The position numbers were made by a program, and so were the translations under genes. From assembly GCF_035083965.1 (NCBI RefSeq), contig NC_089724.1:32306352-32370351 (forward strand): a DNA stretch of 64,000 nucleotides, in the 5' to 3' direction. This document shows positions 1-12,224 of this stretch, one piece after another. The DNA comes from Branchiostoma lanceolatum. Taxonomy: Eukaryota; Chordata; Leptocardii; Amphioxiformes; Branchiostomatidae. The first letter of the stretch is position 1. Every line of letters starts with the position of its first letter. The notes under the pieces were generated by a model. It saw nothing but the letters and a program-made list of their open reading frames with translations, made no database searches and was not told the DNA's origin.

Positions 1-74
1 CGCCAAGAAAAGTAGGACGGAAAATCGGATTATTTCGGCGGAAAGCGGTTTGTTGGTGCTTTACGATGTTGATG

Positions 75-240
75 AACTTGGAGTAAACTCAGTTGCTCAT
101 GAAAATGTGAACAACAAATTGTGACACTTCAGTGTCGAGAAGAGATGTTCTTGTACATTTGTGCCAAATTTCAACTTATTTCATACAAGTATTAATCTAC
201 TATGATACAAAAAGCGTTTCTTTCTGAACGCGCCTCGTAT
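75..240 (+). repeat. dispersed repeat, copy 3
   Basis: GAGTAAACTCAGTTGCTCAT, CGAGAAGAGATGTTCTTG and TTTGTGCCAAATTTCAACTT align with 55535-55690. Confidence 0.65.
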
Positions 241-879
241 AATAAATATGGTGAGGGTATGAGAGTTGAACTCTCGTTCAGATTAAAGAGTCGGATCAAA
301 AAGACAGTGGACGGTGTATGTTCCCCCTCCCCGCCAAAGTGAGTTAACAAACTTGCTAGATCAGATCAACAGTAACCCAATTTAAGAACTTGACGTCAGA
401 ATAGGAAATATGCCAGTTTAACGGACAACATCTCTGAGTTTTCTCAAACAGGTCAAAATGGCAAGCCACAATTACAAGTGGCAGATCATAAAGATCTTTC
501 CAAACATTTTCACATTTAGGTCCGAGGGAGCCATTCTACGGCCACGTCCTGGGGTACTATACTGGAAGCTGGACAACAACAACAACATCCTCTTCCTTAA
601 GTATGACGATAAGAAAAAGGTACGTTGATGAAGGTTAGACATCCAGGTAATAAGGTACACCAATAAACAATTACTCAAGCAACTAGATGACAAAAGGTAT
701 TTTGAAAAAGGTATTTTGTCGCAAAAAAAACTAGAAGGTCGAGCAGTTGTCTTCAACAAAGGCGAAGCATGTTGTTTAATCGAGTGCCAGCACGTACAAT
801 ACTGCCGGTTTTTTATAAAGCAAATGGAACACCGGAAAGTGTTTGTAGTTATGTGGATTCAATTGTCTTTTTGCGAGGG
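241..879. other. no gene recognised
   Basis: AT-rich sequence with one ACTCAAGCAACTAGATGACA end motif near 675. The open frames on both strands show no known domain. Confidence 0.5.
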
Positions 880-1165
880 ACTACTAGTTACTAGCAAGGA
901 GGTTATAAACTCCTTGTTACTAGTAAGTCAAAATCAGTTTTTCAACTTCGCCAAGAGGGTTGGTTATGTTTTGGCTGTGTGTGTGTGAACACGATAACTC
1001 GCGAATGCGCGGGCGGATTGTCTTAATATTCTGTATGTGAGTAGGTCTTCATGGGACCTTAAAAGATTAGATTTTGGTCCCACCCCCAGCGGCTTGTTGT
1101 GGTACTGCAGCGGGACTTACAGTTTTGATATCTCATGTTCTGGACAAGCTATAGTCACGAATTTT
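880..1165 (+). mobile_element. family A 5' fragment preceded by a small hairpin
   Basis: CAACTTCGCCAAGAGGGTTG, then AACACGATAACTCGCG and the CCCCCAGCGGCTTGTTGTGG block. It follows a CTAGCAAGGAG/CTCCTTGTTACTAG hairpin at 888-932. Confidence 0.55.
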
Positions 1166-1398
1166 CCTGTGTATAAAACGTTTATGCCAAATTTCATGCT
1201 TTTACCATAATTTGAGCATTTTTTGCACCGATCGCCTAGACTGCAGGGATCATGTAACAACACCTGTATCAAGCACAATGTATACTTGCTTAGTATTCTA
1301 TTGTAGTTCTACATTTTCTGTCTCTAATGAAAGCTCATCTGTGTTGGTAGTAATCATAATACAATGCTAAACTTTCTTCCAACAGTAAAGTATTCACG

Positions 1399-1438
1399 GA
1401 TCGAATTTTCGACGACCACTGTCGCCTTCTTCAGGATC
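1399..1438 (-). ncRNA. hammerhead-ribozyme-like motif
   Basis: Minus strand: CTGAAGA core, then a GGCGAC-AGTG-GTCGTC stem-loop, then GAAA, then ATTC and a GATC that can pair with GATC before the core. This is the order of a minimal type I hammerhead with a short helix III, as known in Penelope-like elements and retrozymes. An extra A after the core and the 4-bp helix I make activity uncertain. Confidence 0.35.
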
Positions 1439-1540
1439 AATAATGACCAATCACTGCCGAACGTAAACTCGCGAGAGTTACGGACACGTGACTTTATTGA
1501 CAGGTGTCATTGCGGATACGTGACGTCAGCAATTGGTCAA

Positions 1541-2387
1541 ACATGCCAGGAAGTTTATAACGCCCACTGTCTCTGTTGAGTGATGGCTGGAGTGCCCTGA
1601 TTATCTGTCTGTGTTCTCGCCATTAGCTTTCGGCATCTATTTGTAACTGGGTCCCTGGTTGATTTTAGATCCGAGTTTTTTTTTTAAAACGGGGCCCGGC
1701 CGTGCCCAAAAATAGCCCGGTAGCCGCATGTAGGAGTCACGCCCGAAAGTGTAAAAAAAAACGTTAACTACCTGGCGGGGCCCCTTGGAGTATTGTCCAG
1801 TATCAGGGTGAAGTGGCAGAAGTTAGGGTGGCAGAAGTTGGCAGAAGTTACGATGATTACCGAGTAGTTTCGGGGCTTCCGTGAGTCAGATGTGACGTCA
1901 TCTTAACTTCTGCCACTAGCCTGGGTAGGGTGGCAGGTGGCAGAAGTTGGCAGAAGTTGAAGAACATGCCAGGAAGTTTATAACGCCCACTGTCTCTGTT
2001 GAGTGATGGCTGGAGTGCCCTGATTATCTGTCTGTGTTCTCGCCATTAGCTTTCGGCATCTATTTGTAACTGGGTCCCTGGTTGATTTTAGATCCGAGTT
2101 TTTTTTTTTAAACGGGGCCCGGCCGTGCCCAAAAATAGCCCGGTAGCCGCATGTAGGAGTCACGCCCGAAAGTGTAAAAAAAAACGTTAACTACCTGGCG
2201 GGGCCCCTTGGAGTATTGTCCAGTATCAGGGTGAAGTGGCAGAAGTTAGGGTGGCAGAAGTTGGCAGAAGTTACGATGATTACCGAGTAGTTTCGGGGCT
2301 TCCGTGAGTCAGATGTGACGTCATCTTAACTTCTGCCACTAGCCTGGGTAGGGTGGCAGGTGGCAGAAGTTGGCAGAAGTTAGGTGA
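1541..2387. repeat. two tandem copies of a 423-bp unit
   Basis: The unit from ACATGCCAGGAAGTTTATAA to the GGCAGAAGTTGGCAGAAGTT end recurs at 1964, with only poly-T length and few base changes. The near identity indicates a recent duplication. Confidence 0.92.
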
Positions 2388-2605
2388 CGTCATCCTAACT
2401 TCTGCCACTAGCCTGGGTAGGGTGGCAGAAGTTAGGGTGGCAGAAGTTTGCAGAAGTTAGGTGACGTCATCCTAACTTCTGCCACTAGCCTGGGTAGGGT
2501 GGCAGGTGGCAGAAGTTGGCAGAAGTTAGGTGACGTCATCCTAACTTCTGCCACTAGCCAGGGTAGAGTGACAGGTGGCAGAAGTTGGCAGAAGTTAGGA
2601 AACGT
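2340..2605. repeat. GGCAGAAGTTAGG/TGACGTCA palindromic minisatellite
   Basis: Units of about 70-77 bp, each with TTAGGTGACGTCATCCTAA inside GGCAGAAG...CTTCTGCC arms. Every unit is a large palindrome around TGACGTCA. Confidence 0.88.
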
Positions 2606-2995
2606 CACCCACTGTTCAAAACTGTAGAACAGTTATGTTGTAAACTTATGGTATGTATATGGTATATATTATGTGTAACTGTATTGATTTTAAAACGAAC
2701 GCTTGTAAAAATCGGAATACAATTCAGGGAGGCATTAGCTAATCCCTGCTTTTGTACGATTTGTGTTGAATTGAATTGAATAAACATCAGTGTCAGTGTC
2801 AAGTAAACTTCGCTAACTTCATTAAAAAAATGACAGGATAGTTTCCTTTTCCATGCTTTTCCAAAAGACGGAAACTCTTTTCATGACCCACCTTCTCTCT
2901 TTACTGATTAACAATATTCAAGTTATATAGGTAGTTAAAGATATTCAAGACATATATCTTTAAAAGACTATCTAAAATATCCCCTGGCAAAAGTT
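2606..2995. other. no gene recognised
   Basis: AT-rich spacer between the two TGACGTCA satellite blocks; nothing identified. Confidence 0.5.
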
Positions 2996-3420
2996 AGGAT
3001 GAAATCGCATCCTAACTTCTGCCAACTTCTTCCACCCCTAGCCACTGGCAGAAGTTAGGATGACGTCACTCCTACGTTCAGACAACATGGCATTTCTAAC
3101 TTCTGCCAACTTCTGCCACCCCCAGCAACTGGCAGAAGTTAGGATGACGTCACTCCTAAGTTCAGACAACATGGCATTTCTAACTTCTGCCAACTTCTGC
3201 CACCCCCAGCCGCTGGCAGAAGTTAGGATGACGTCACTGCTAACTTCATACAGCATCGGATTTCTAACTTCTGCCAACTTCTGCCACCCCCGGCCGCTGG
3301 CAGAAGTTAGGATGACGTCACTCCCTACTTCGGACAACATCGGATTTCTTCCGATGGCTGACGGAAAATCCCGAAGTTATATATGACGTAACCCGATTTC
3401 AACTTCTGCCAACTTCTGCC
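2996..3420. repeat. 84-bp satellite with TGACGTCA palindromes
   Basis: GGCAGAAGTTAGGATGACGT recurs at 3047, 3131, 3215 and 3299, exactly 84 bp apart. Because 84 is divisible by three, both strands show 28-residue repeat open frames, which are not evidence of coding. Confidence 0.93.
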
Positions 3421-3733
3421 ACTTCACCCTGATACTGGACATGCATGGCCCCTTGACCGTAGCATTATGAGGCGTGGAGTAACAAAGATACTGATCGATT
3501 GGTATGTGAATTGTGTCGGAAGTGTCGGAGTGTTTTACATCATTACCTTCTATCGTTAACATTATCATATCCCACTGGGTATCACAGAGATTTTAGACTC
3601 CTACGAATCCATAGTCTGTGTGCCCGTGTGTGTTGTGTCTGTCTTTGTTTGCTTTCAAACGAGACAGAGGAAATGTAAACAAAGCCGATTCCATTGTCCA
3701 TATCACAGGAAATACCTCAGATGACATTCAGGA
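3421..3733. other. no gene recognised
   Basis: Starts with a CACTTCACCCTGATACTGGA string, the complement of TCCAGTATCAGGGTGAAGTG in the 423-bp unit. The rest is unassigned. Confidence 0.5.
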
Positions 3734-5040
3734 CCCGGTCTGCCTTTTTACCGGAATGCCCTTTTTCACCGGAATGCCCATAAAGGAGGGTGAATTCTAC
3801 CGGAATACACTATGCTTTGATGAGTAAACATCACAGGTTGCTGTATTTTGGCATAAAATGATATATTTATGGACCAGGGAACGAGAAATTAGTGATGGCC
3901 ATTGGCGTTGGCGCCCCCGCCTGTCGCCATGTTTGTTTTTATTGCGGAGCGAGTACAATCTTTGTTTAGCGAGAAATGCACAAAACGGAGGTGAAATGTC
4001 GCAAAAACAGTATGCTTTGGTAACTTAACATTGCAGGTTGCTATACTTTGGCATAAGATAACGTATACATGACCCTAGGATCAAGAAATCACTACAAATT
4101 CAAGGCGATCGGCGATAGTTCCCCGGCGAGTCCCCACGTTTGTTTTCATTGCGGATTACCCTGTTTTTAGTGGGGTCACAGTGAGGGGGGTGACAGTATG
4201 CTTTGGCGCAGATTGCTGCAATTTGGTATATGATAACTTGTTTATGATCCTGGGAACAAGAAATCGCTAACAAATTACTTACAGCCATATGCCTGCGCGT
4301 CGGGATTTACTAGTCGGAATAAACAATGTGGCGGATCTTGCTAAATGGGGGAAAATGTTTTTATTGCGGCCGTCAATGTTGGTGTAGCACGAGTGAGTGA
4401 TGAATACTCAAAAACGAGGTGAAATGTCGCAAATACAGTAATGCTATAGTAAGTTAACATCGCGGGTTGCTATACCCCAGCCAGGGTCGTATATACGTTA
4501 TCTTTATGCCAAAATACAGTAACATGCAATGTAAACTTACCAAAGCATACCGTATTTCCAAAATTTTCACCTCTCTTGTTATGCATTATCTTACTGTGAC
4601 CACACTAAACAAACAGTACAATCCGCAATGAAAACAAACATGGTGATAACGCCGGGGAACTATCGCCGATCGCCTTGAATTTCTAGTGATTTCCGTTGAT
4701 CCTAGGGTCATGTATATGTTATCTTATGCCAAAGTATAGCAACCCGCGATGTTAACTTACTAAAGCATTACTGTATTTGCGACATTTCACCTCGTTTTTG
4801 AGTATTTATCACTCACTCGTGCTACACCAACATTGACGGCCGCAATAAAAACATTTTCCCCCATTTAGCAAGATCCGCCACATTGTTTATTCCGACTAGT
4901 AAATCCCGACGCGCAGGCATATGGCTGTAAGTAATTTGTTAGCGATTTCTTGTTCCCAGGATCATAAACAAGTTATCATATGCTCTTGATCATATACCAA
5001 ATTGCAGCAGTCGGGGTATTCCGGTAAAAAGGTAGACCCG
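3734..5040. mobile_element. foldback DNA element
   Basis: Outer inverted repeat CGGTCTGCCTTTTTACCGGA at the left matches the complement of TCCGGTAAAAAGGTAGACCCG at the right. Inside, several blocks occur in both orientations: AAATTCAAGGCGATCGGCGA (near 4095) against its complement near 4660-4680, and the 4250-4475 block against 4765-4985. No open transposase. Confidence 0.8.
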
Positions 5041-5443
5041 TATTTTTAGGTAATCAATCACAGTATGCGGTATTTTGTCTATTGTGAACATCACATTAAC
5101 CCGAAAAATATGGTCGTTTTAGACAAAGTGGCATGTATTTGGGAAACATCTAAGGTACCAACAAAAACGGGGTATTAAACATTGATATGTTAACCGTATA
5201 TGGATGTGGCTAATGTTTTGCGTTTGGCGATACTTTAAAAATACATTTTGATAATTTTTTGTTTGCAACGCTGAGGGTATTTAGATTGTATTTATGGAAA
5301 TTGAGTCGTTTGCAATCTATACCTATCTTAAGTATTTAAAAGAATGAAAAAATGAATTCCAACATTAGAAACGAGAGTTCGCTTTAAAACACTTAATGAT
5401 TCAAACAAAAACGAAGGGTATATAATTTCCTACACATCTCAAA

Positions 5444-6577
5444 CTAGAGTTCCACGACCTCATACCTTCGCCAAATGATTTTAACCTTTTTGACTGACGT
5501 ATCAGGAGTGTTTCTCATCAATTATAAATCATACCATTGATCTTCTTCACCCAAAAAACAAAAGTATGAGCTTAACAAAGAAGGTTATGCTAACAAAGTA
5601 ACATTTATCATGAATTATGCAAATGAGGTCCTTATTAGCATAATTTGATTCAACGATGTTCACATTCACATAACTTCCAAATGACACAAAGTATGAAATT
5701 GCCATTATTTACCTGAATGGAATTGTAGTAGTTTCTCATTAATTATGCAAATTAGGTATACACATGTGCATATCTTTTATTCATCAAAATTCCTCAGTAA
5801 CAAATGTCACATATTTCAATAGTCATATCATGGAACACAGCGGGTTTTTAAAATTGTCTCATTAATTATGCAAATTGGAATCTAATTTGCATAATTATCG
5901 TCACATCATACATTTAGCATCACGTAAGCTATCTACATACCAAACATCATTAACATCCATCAAGCCCATCTTGAGTTATAGTATTTTCTCATTAATTATG
6001 CAAATGAGGTCTTCATTTGCATAATTGATATCTATTAATATTTCTCTCTTCTTCAGTTACATATGTCACATGTTTGAGAGTCCTATTGTGGAATTTGGCG
6101 GATGTATAAACTTTCCTCATTGATTATGCAAATTAGATACTGATTCGCATAATAAGTATCTAATCATGTACATCATCACTCAAGCTATCTACTTACCAAA
6201 AATCATAACCATCCATCAAGCCCTTCTTGAGTTATTCCCTTTCAAAGTCTGAACCAAAACCTGCTCCTGCAGTTCAAAAAAAGCCGCTAGGGGGCCAAAA
6301 CCTATACCACTTACTCTCTGTCCAAAGACCTATCTACCACTCAAAAATCAGTTCCATAGCTTGTCCAGAACACGAGATATCGAAACAGGAAGTTCCGGTG
6401 CAGTACCGTAACAAGCCGCTAGGGGACCCAAAATCTAATCATTTCCTAGTCTCATCAAGACCTACCCACTTACCAAATATCAAGACAATCCACCCAAGCC
6501 TTCTCGAGTTATGCTGTACGTTACAAACCCACAAACACACAAACGCTACCCTCTGCATAACCTTCTCAGCGAAGGTA
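5444..6577 (-). mobile_element. family A element (ACCTTCGCC-ended, HINE/MITE-like)
   Basis: On the minus strand it starts TTACCTTCGCTGAGAAGGTT and ends GGCGAAGGTATGAGGTCGTG, then GAACTCTAG. The interior has two GGGCCCCCTAGCGGC-type blocks and paired ATTATGCAAAT/ATTTGCATAAT palindromes. Open frames across 6227-6727 are by-products of the repeat, since other copies do not keep them. Confidence 0.7.
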
Positions 6578-7634
6578 ATAAACACAAAGGGCACAGAGAC
6601 GTGTGAGCAAGTGTTCAGCTGGCTGTCCAGATTCAGTAGGATGGCTAAGCACATGAATCGAGAGCGGTTTATGTTTTTCTGCTCTACATCTGCCACCTGC
6701 ACAATGAGCGAAAGGTTGAGAAGCTAACTAGAGCTCAAATGCTTTGAAGTTATGTTGCCCTATAGTAGATGTTTATACTCTTTACAACACATATTTGTTA
6801 GTTGATGAATGTTCGACATCCAAGTAATACGTTAAGCCAAAAATAATCATTCAAGCAACGTGATAGATTTTGAAGCGCCACATTAAGAGAACATGTTATT
6901 TTCGGCGTGCAGATTTGTTTTCGCAATGATAAGGTTTGATTTGTCAGACACATTTAGTTCGCCAGTAATGATGTCATAACACATTTAGTTCGTCAGTAAT
7001 GATGTCAAAACATTGCGCACTGTTGGAATCTGTCGCAGCATTCGTCATTTTTAAGAACGAAAAGAAAATTCAATGTATGATACAATCTTCGTGATTACTT
7101 TATACATCATGCGCCTTTTCATCTTCTAACACTTAAAAAGGTAATGAACACTGTCGACATTTATCAAACTTTATGTACGACGTTAGCTTAGCCCACGTCA
7201 CAGTCCATTACGTTACATCTTCGTAATTTGTAGACCGTACACCATGTATAACTATTAAGAGAACATACTAAAAACACCAGAGGAAATACAATTTGTGTCC
7301 TGTTTTGACGATCACATTGTACAATCGTCGTAATTTATACTTTTTGTATCATTTTCTTTAAAAAAAAGATTAAAATAGCAAACTTTATGTACAAAGCAAA
7401 AAGTAGGAAACTTTAAAATAGCAAATGTCACAATCTCTCATGTCATGACTACGTAATTCGTACATCGTACATGATATACAACACAGACAGTTTTAAGAGA
7501 CCTTGTTAATAACACCGGAAGAAATACAATATGCGTCTTGTCTTGACGATCACATTTCAACAACTCAGCAAGTGTGTGATTGTGTTTCCATGTTTCTTAG
7601 ATTTGTCGAGAAGGGAGTTCATTTAATGACGAAA
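6578..7634. other. AT-rich region without a gene
   Basis: Holds two adjacent ACACATTTAGTTCG.CAGTAATG repeats (6945-7005), one end motif near 6850, and scattered TTCGTAATTTGTA.ACCGTACA strings. No coding signal. Confidence 0.5.
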
Positions 7635-7964
7635 CAAGAGTTCCGCGACCTCATATCTCCATGAACTATTTTGTTTATGCAAAGGACTTACACATTTACA
7701 TAATATATGCTTAGTCATAAACACCTTTATCTAACTTAGACATGATGCAATGTTGTCAGTCCTATCATTTTCCACTTGGATAAATTCTGGCACTTTTGCA
7801 TTAATTATGCAAATAAGGAATTTATTTGCATAATTGGTATCTGCTGATGCCCACTTGCCATAAACTACATATGCTACATGTATTTGAGTCTTATAATGGA
7901 AAACACTGCAAATATAGATTTTCCTCATTAGTTAGGCAAGTCTATGAAAGCCACGCCTTCCGCA

Positions 7965-8460
7965 CTGGTATTCCAGTGCTGAATCAACGGGCGAATAAGC
8001 CTCAGCACTGGTTTTCCAGTGCTGAGGTAAGTTCAGCACGCATTTTCAGAAAGTTCAGCACTCGTTTTCCAGTGCTGAACGGATGTGTTCCAGTGCTGAA
8101 GCTCTTTCAGTACTGGGATTCCAGTGCTGAAACTTGTTTGAGCACTCGTTGTCCAATGCTGAGTGGAGTTCAGCACTCGGTTACCAGTGCTGAAAGTGCG
8201 ACGGGGCGGCGGTGGGTCATGTCATATGCCATTCAGCACTAGTTACCCAGTGCTGAAACCGCCGTCAGCACTGGATCCGAGTGCTGATGTATACAAAAGC
8301 CACACCTTCAGCACTGGATTTACCAGTGCTCGGGGACAAGTCAGCTCTGGAAAACGAGTGCTGACAAAAACTAAGCACTGGAAAACGAAACCTCAGCATT
8401 GGAAAACGAGTGCTAAAGTGTTTTCACCACTGGAACGTTTTTCCAACCAGTGCTGAGGGC
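7965..8460. repeat. array of CAGCACTGG/CCAGTGCTG hairpins
   Basis: About a dozen 25-30 bp palindromes of the form CAGCACTGG-short loop-CCAGTGCTG are separated by 5-40 variable bases. Loops are mostly TTTT or AAAA and the linkers are unrelated. Confidence 0.85.
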
Positions 8461-9049
8461 GATGTCAGGCGTAAGAAATGCTGCAGGATTACTTGCTTTC
8501 TTTACCTTTGTGATTCCACGTTGATGAATGTTAGACATATAGCAATAATATACGCCAAAAATAATTACTCAAGCAACTGGATAAGATTTTGAAAGTGATT
8601 TGGGTAGCCCTGACAATCCTGTTTACGGCTTATTTTGTTGCCGTCATTAGGGTCATTCTGTGCACGTGAATCGTGCCAAATAAAGAGTTTTGAAGATACA
8701 TGTAGTAATGGTTCGTTTGTTCAGTACCTCAACATTTTGACATTCAACAAGGAAATAAAATTTATAATTTCCCGTAGGCAAATGAGTTCCCGGGTGTCTG
8801 TACATGTAACTTGTCCTCAAACAATGGCATCTTCCACGACGATACAGTTACCCTTTAACCCACATGAAGACCTTAAAAATCGGTCACTTCGGGTTGTAGT
8901 CAGAGCAGCGTCAGAGCACTTTACCCCAGTAATATCGTAATTCAAATCTGTTATAGATATGCTCTATGGATAAATTTCAGTGAATAGTCCGGAAATGTAC
9001 CACGTTTTTAAAAGCGCAAGTATCTTGGTTTGCAGTGCGTTCAATACTT

Positions 9050-9225
9050 GTCAACACTCGGTTTCCAGTGCTCACGTCGAGTTTTCCAGTGCTGAACTCC
9101 ACTCAGCACTGGCTTTCCAGTGCTGAACTCCACTTAGCACTGGCTTTCCAGTACTAAAGATAGTTCAGGACTGGTTTTCCAGTACTGAAGCCACTTTCAG
9201 CACTGGGACCGAGTGCTGAAAAAGG
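9050..9225. repeat. second CAGCACTGG/CCAGTGCTG hairpin array
   Basis: Five or six units like those at 7965-8460, here more regular (CACTGGCTTTCCAGTGCTGA). Confidence 0.85.
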
Positions 9226-9854
9226 AGAGCGTGGCTTTCGTAGTTTTGCATTAGTTATGCAAATTAAGTGTGTAATGCAAATTAATTGTGTACATCTCTG
9301 TCTAAGCTACCTGCATACTAAATATCGTGGAAATCCGTCGTCCCTTTGTTCAGTTATTCTCCTTAGAATATTTTCACAATAACACCACTGCAGTTCCAGA
9401 GCAAGCTGCTAGGGGGCCCAAACCTACACCACTTCTTTATTACATCACAAGCTATCTGCCACCCAAAAATCAAGACCACAGCACGTCCAGGTCAAAAGAT
9501 ACAAAAACGGAAGTTCTGCTGCAGTACCAAGGTCACATACCAGGGAGCCCAAAATCGACTTTGAATTTCGGCTTCACAACACCCGCCCACATACCAAATA
9601 TCATCGTAATCCATCCAGAGATATGCTGACTACAATAGTCCGGAAACACAAACGCACAGACACAAACACGCCAAAAACAATATCTCCATTTTTTCATGGG
9701 GATAAAAAGACGCGGAGCCCCAAGTGACGCACGTAATAAGATATCACTTAACTTAGATACATTCGATACGGGTGTTGGTTGCGACCTGGACTTCTCTATC
9801 CAGGCAGATGAACGAAGTCTAAACTTTGACAGTGTCACATCGTGGCGACATTAA

Positions 9855-10020
9855 TTTCTTACATCGAGCACCAGCCCCCGCCGTCTGTACGAAGTTACAT
9901 TACGTCACATGGCGTGACGTCAGCTTCGTACAACTTCGTACATCGTACACCAGCCCCCGCCCTCTGTATGAAGTTAGATTACGTCACACGATGTGACGTC
10001 ACATGGCGCTGCGCCAACTT
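9855..10020. repeat. two 79-bp direct repeats with GTCAC...GTGAC palindromes
   Basis: ACATCG..CACCAGCCCCCGCC and a TACGTCACATGGCGTGACGT-like palindrome occur from 9861 and again from 9940. Confidence 0.75.
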
Positions 10021-10479
10021 CGAACTTTGTACAGTAGTCCCCGTACAAGTTCGTACACACTAACTTTGTACATTTCACCATGATACTGGACAATACTCCT
10101 TCTGTATCTGTATCTAAAGTATATAGCCGAAACAACCACCATTAGGCGTAACACACCAGCTTCGCAGGCACGCGGCGCGACAGCAGCTGGCTATATTTAG
10201 CAAGGAGGTTATATAACCTCCTTGTATTTAGTAATACCACCTCCTTGGTAATACACCGAACGGTCTGTTAAATTTGAACAAGTTTTTCCAAAACCTGTAA
10301 GTTGTAGATAGTATTGTCTTGATTATCCAAGGGATCTTATCTGATTGAAACCTCCTTGCATTATGTAACTTTCTTACAGTTATCTGAGACATTCTGCGTG
10401 GTTTGATAATGTTCCTATGAAAACCAGTACAGGAAAAATTTGAATTTCTTTACCAGTATTATGGTAATCTGTCATTGTT

Positions 10480-11231
10480 CCTGTCATTGTTCTGGCCTAG
10501 CAGACGGTCTAATCCTTCTATGAATGTATGTGGTTATGAGGGTCAATCCACCCCTCAAACTGCTTGACATGTCACCTCCTTTACGACTTGCCCCGGGTAA
10601 GGATCCGATGGTTTTAAGGATATACAGTGCATCGTTGCGAACAAAGGAACGACGGATTTTCATCATATTTAATATGCAGGTAGTTTAGACAGAGATGTAC
10701 ATAATGAAGTGCACATTATGCAAATTGGGACTTAATTTGCATAACTAAAGAGGAAAATCTATATTTACATTCTAGGCATGTTGTGGCAGCTGGCACCTTT
10801 TAGTTTCAAAACTGGGACAAGTATTCCCAAGAGGCCCCACAGCTAGTGGCCAAACCACAAAGGGATATACAACCAAACCTGTATACTTGTTTTTATTATG
10901 TGGATAGCTTAAGTGTTACTTGATTAAATGAAATGGTAATAATGCAAATCAGAATCTAATTTGTATAATTGATGGAGACATTTTATAAACCCACTCCATT
11001 CAATGGTGAGACAGCTATGTCAGTTATTTATACAAGTTATGCAAACGATGACCTAATTTGCATGATTAATGAGAAAATACTGTCATTCTATATTGGTAGA
11101 TAACTGGAAATTCATGGCTGTGGCATTTGGAAGTAATGTGACGGTGAATATGGTTGAATATAAATCATGCAAATCAGGGCCCAATTTGCATAATATATAT
11201 TTCATGGAGATGTGAGGTCACCGAACTCTTG
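10480..11231 (+). mobile_element. family B fragment, 3' part
   Basis: ATTATGCAAAT/ATTTGCATAAC palindromes and the end CATGGAGATGTGAGGTCACC then GAACTCTTG before TTT. The 5' hairpin is absent. Confidence 0.55.
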
Positions 11232-12220
11232 TTTTTACCTGTGAAAAAAGTTAAGCTCTACATGCCAGTCCGCATAGACTGGTGAATTTTGGTTCCTTTG
11301 CTACAACATTTATTCCGACGGAAAATCTTACATTTTTATCCGATAGCTGAACATCAGACTAAGGCCACAACAAGTACATCTTGTGAATGAAATCCCCAAA
11401 TCTAACACGAGAGCGCTAAAAAACAAACAAGATTTTCTAATTAGAGACCATAAACGTTAACTTGCAACAAGAATTGAAGTGACAAAACATGGTATTACAG
11501 CCAACCAGTCTTTTATTCCTGTATTCCAGAGGTTCGACACTAGTGTGGTAGCCTAGTATCACTACAACTACACTGGGGGCTACCACACTGGTGTCACTTC
11601 TATAACTACCGAACTAGTTTCACTTCTACAACTACACTCATGGCTACCTCACAAGAGTCATGTATACAACCAATGAGGTTCTAGTGATACAACTACTCAA
11701 TGTCATCCATGAAATTTTCTTGCTGTGGCCTAACAATTGGTCTCCGGCCTGAGACAGGACCGAGGGCTGTCTACAGGCGCTCAAGTTCAAGGTGTCGCCT
11801 GTAAGGAGATATGTTTAATGAAAAGCCGCAAACAGGAGACTGACCATCTGTTAACGCGACAAGGGGAGAGTCATGTATACCAAGTGGAAGCGTTTTGTCT
11901 GGTAAATGCATTCGTCTGGGTGTAGTTGGGACCCTAGTCAAAACTTTCGTTCCTGCACCTCTTTATATGAACTCTCTCATTGGTCGCACCGCTAATTGCC
12001 ATGCTATCATTGATTGAACTGTTCGTGATGGACAGTCAGGATCGGTCTATCAACGGTTGTTGACTCTTGGCCAGAACGAACCATGCCTGGGTTTACACAC
12101 GCGTCTCCTAGTACACTCGAAACACACTCAGCCGAAGTCCGACTCAAGAGCGGTCTGTTTACACACACGGCCGCGAAGTGACTTCGAACGCCAAGCTACG
12201 CCGACGACCGCAGTGTTGTC
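11232..12220. other. no gene recognised
   Basis: 11515-11700 has imperfect repeats of ACTACACT and GGCTACC.CACA. A short open frame at 11737-11925 has no recognised domain. Confidence 0.45.
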
Positions 12221-12224
12221 TCAC

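Larger units (their letters stand above)
7635..9704 (-). mobile_element. family B element carrying hairpin arrays
   Basis: On the minus strand the 5' end is TATCCCCATG...ATGGAGATA and the 3' end is CATGGAGATATGAGGTCG then CGGAACTCTTG. It is longer than other copies because it holds two CAGCACTGG hairpin arrays (7965-8460 and 9050-9225) and about 550 bp of unique sequence between them. Confidence 0.65.

Noticed and set aside
3038..3386. Proteins with 28-residue repeats on both strands
   Set aside because: The satellite period (84 bp) is a multiple of three, so open frames on both strands arise from the repeat itself.
6227..6727. 166-codon open frame
   Set aside because: It lies mostly in a family A element; the other copies are interrupted in the same frame and no domain is visible.
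7965..8460. CRISPR-like array of palindromic repeats
   Set aside because: Spacing is irregular, loops vary, there are no cas genes, and the context is a eukaryotic mobile element.
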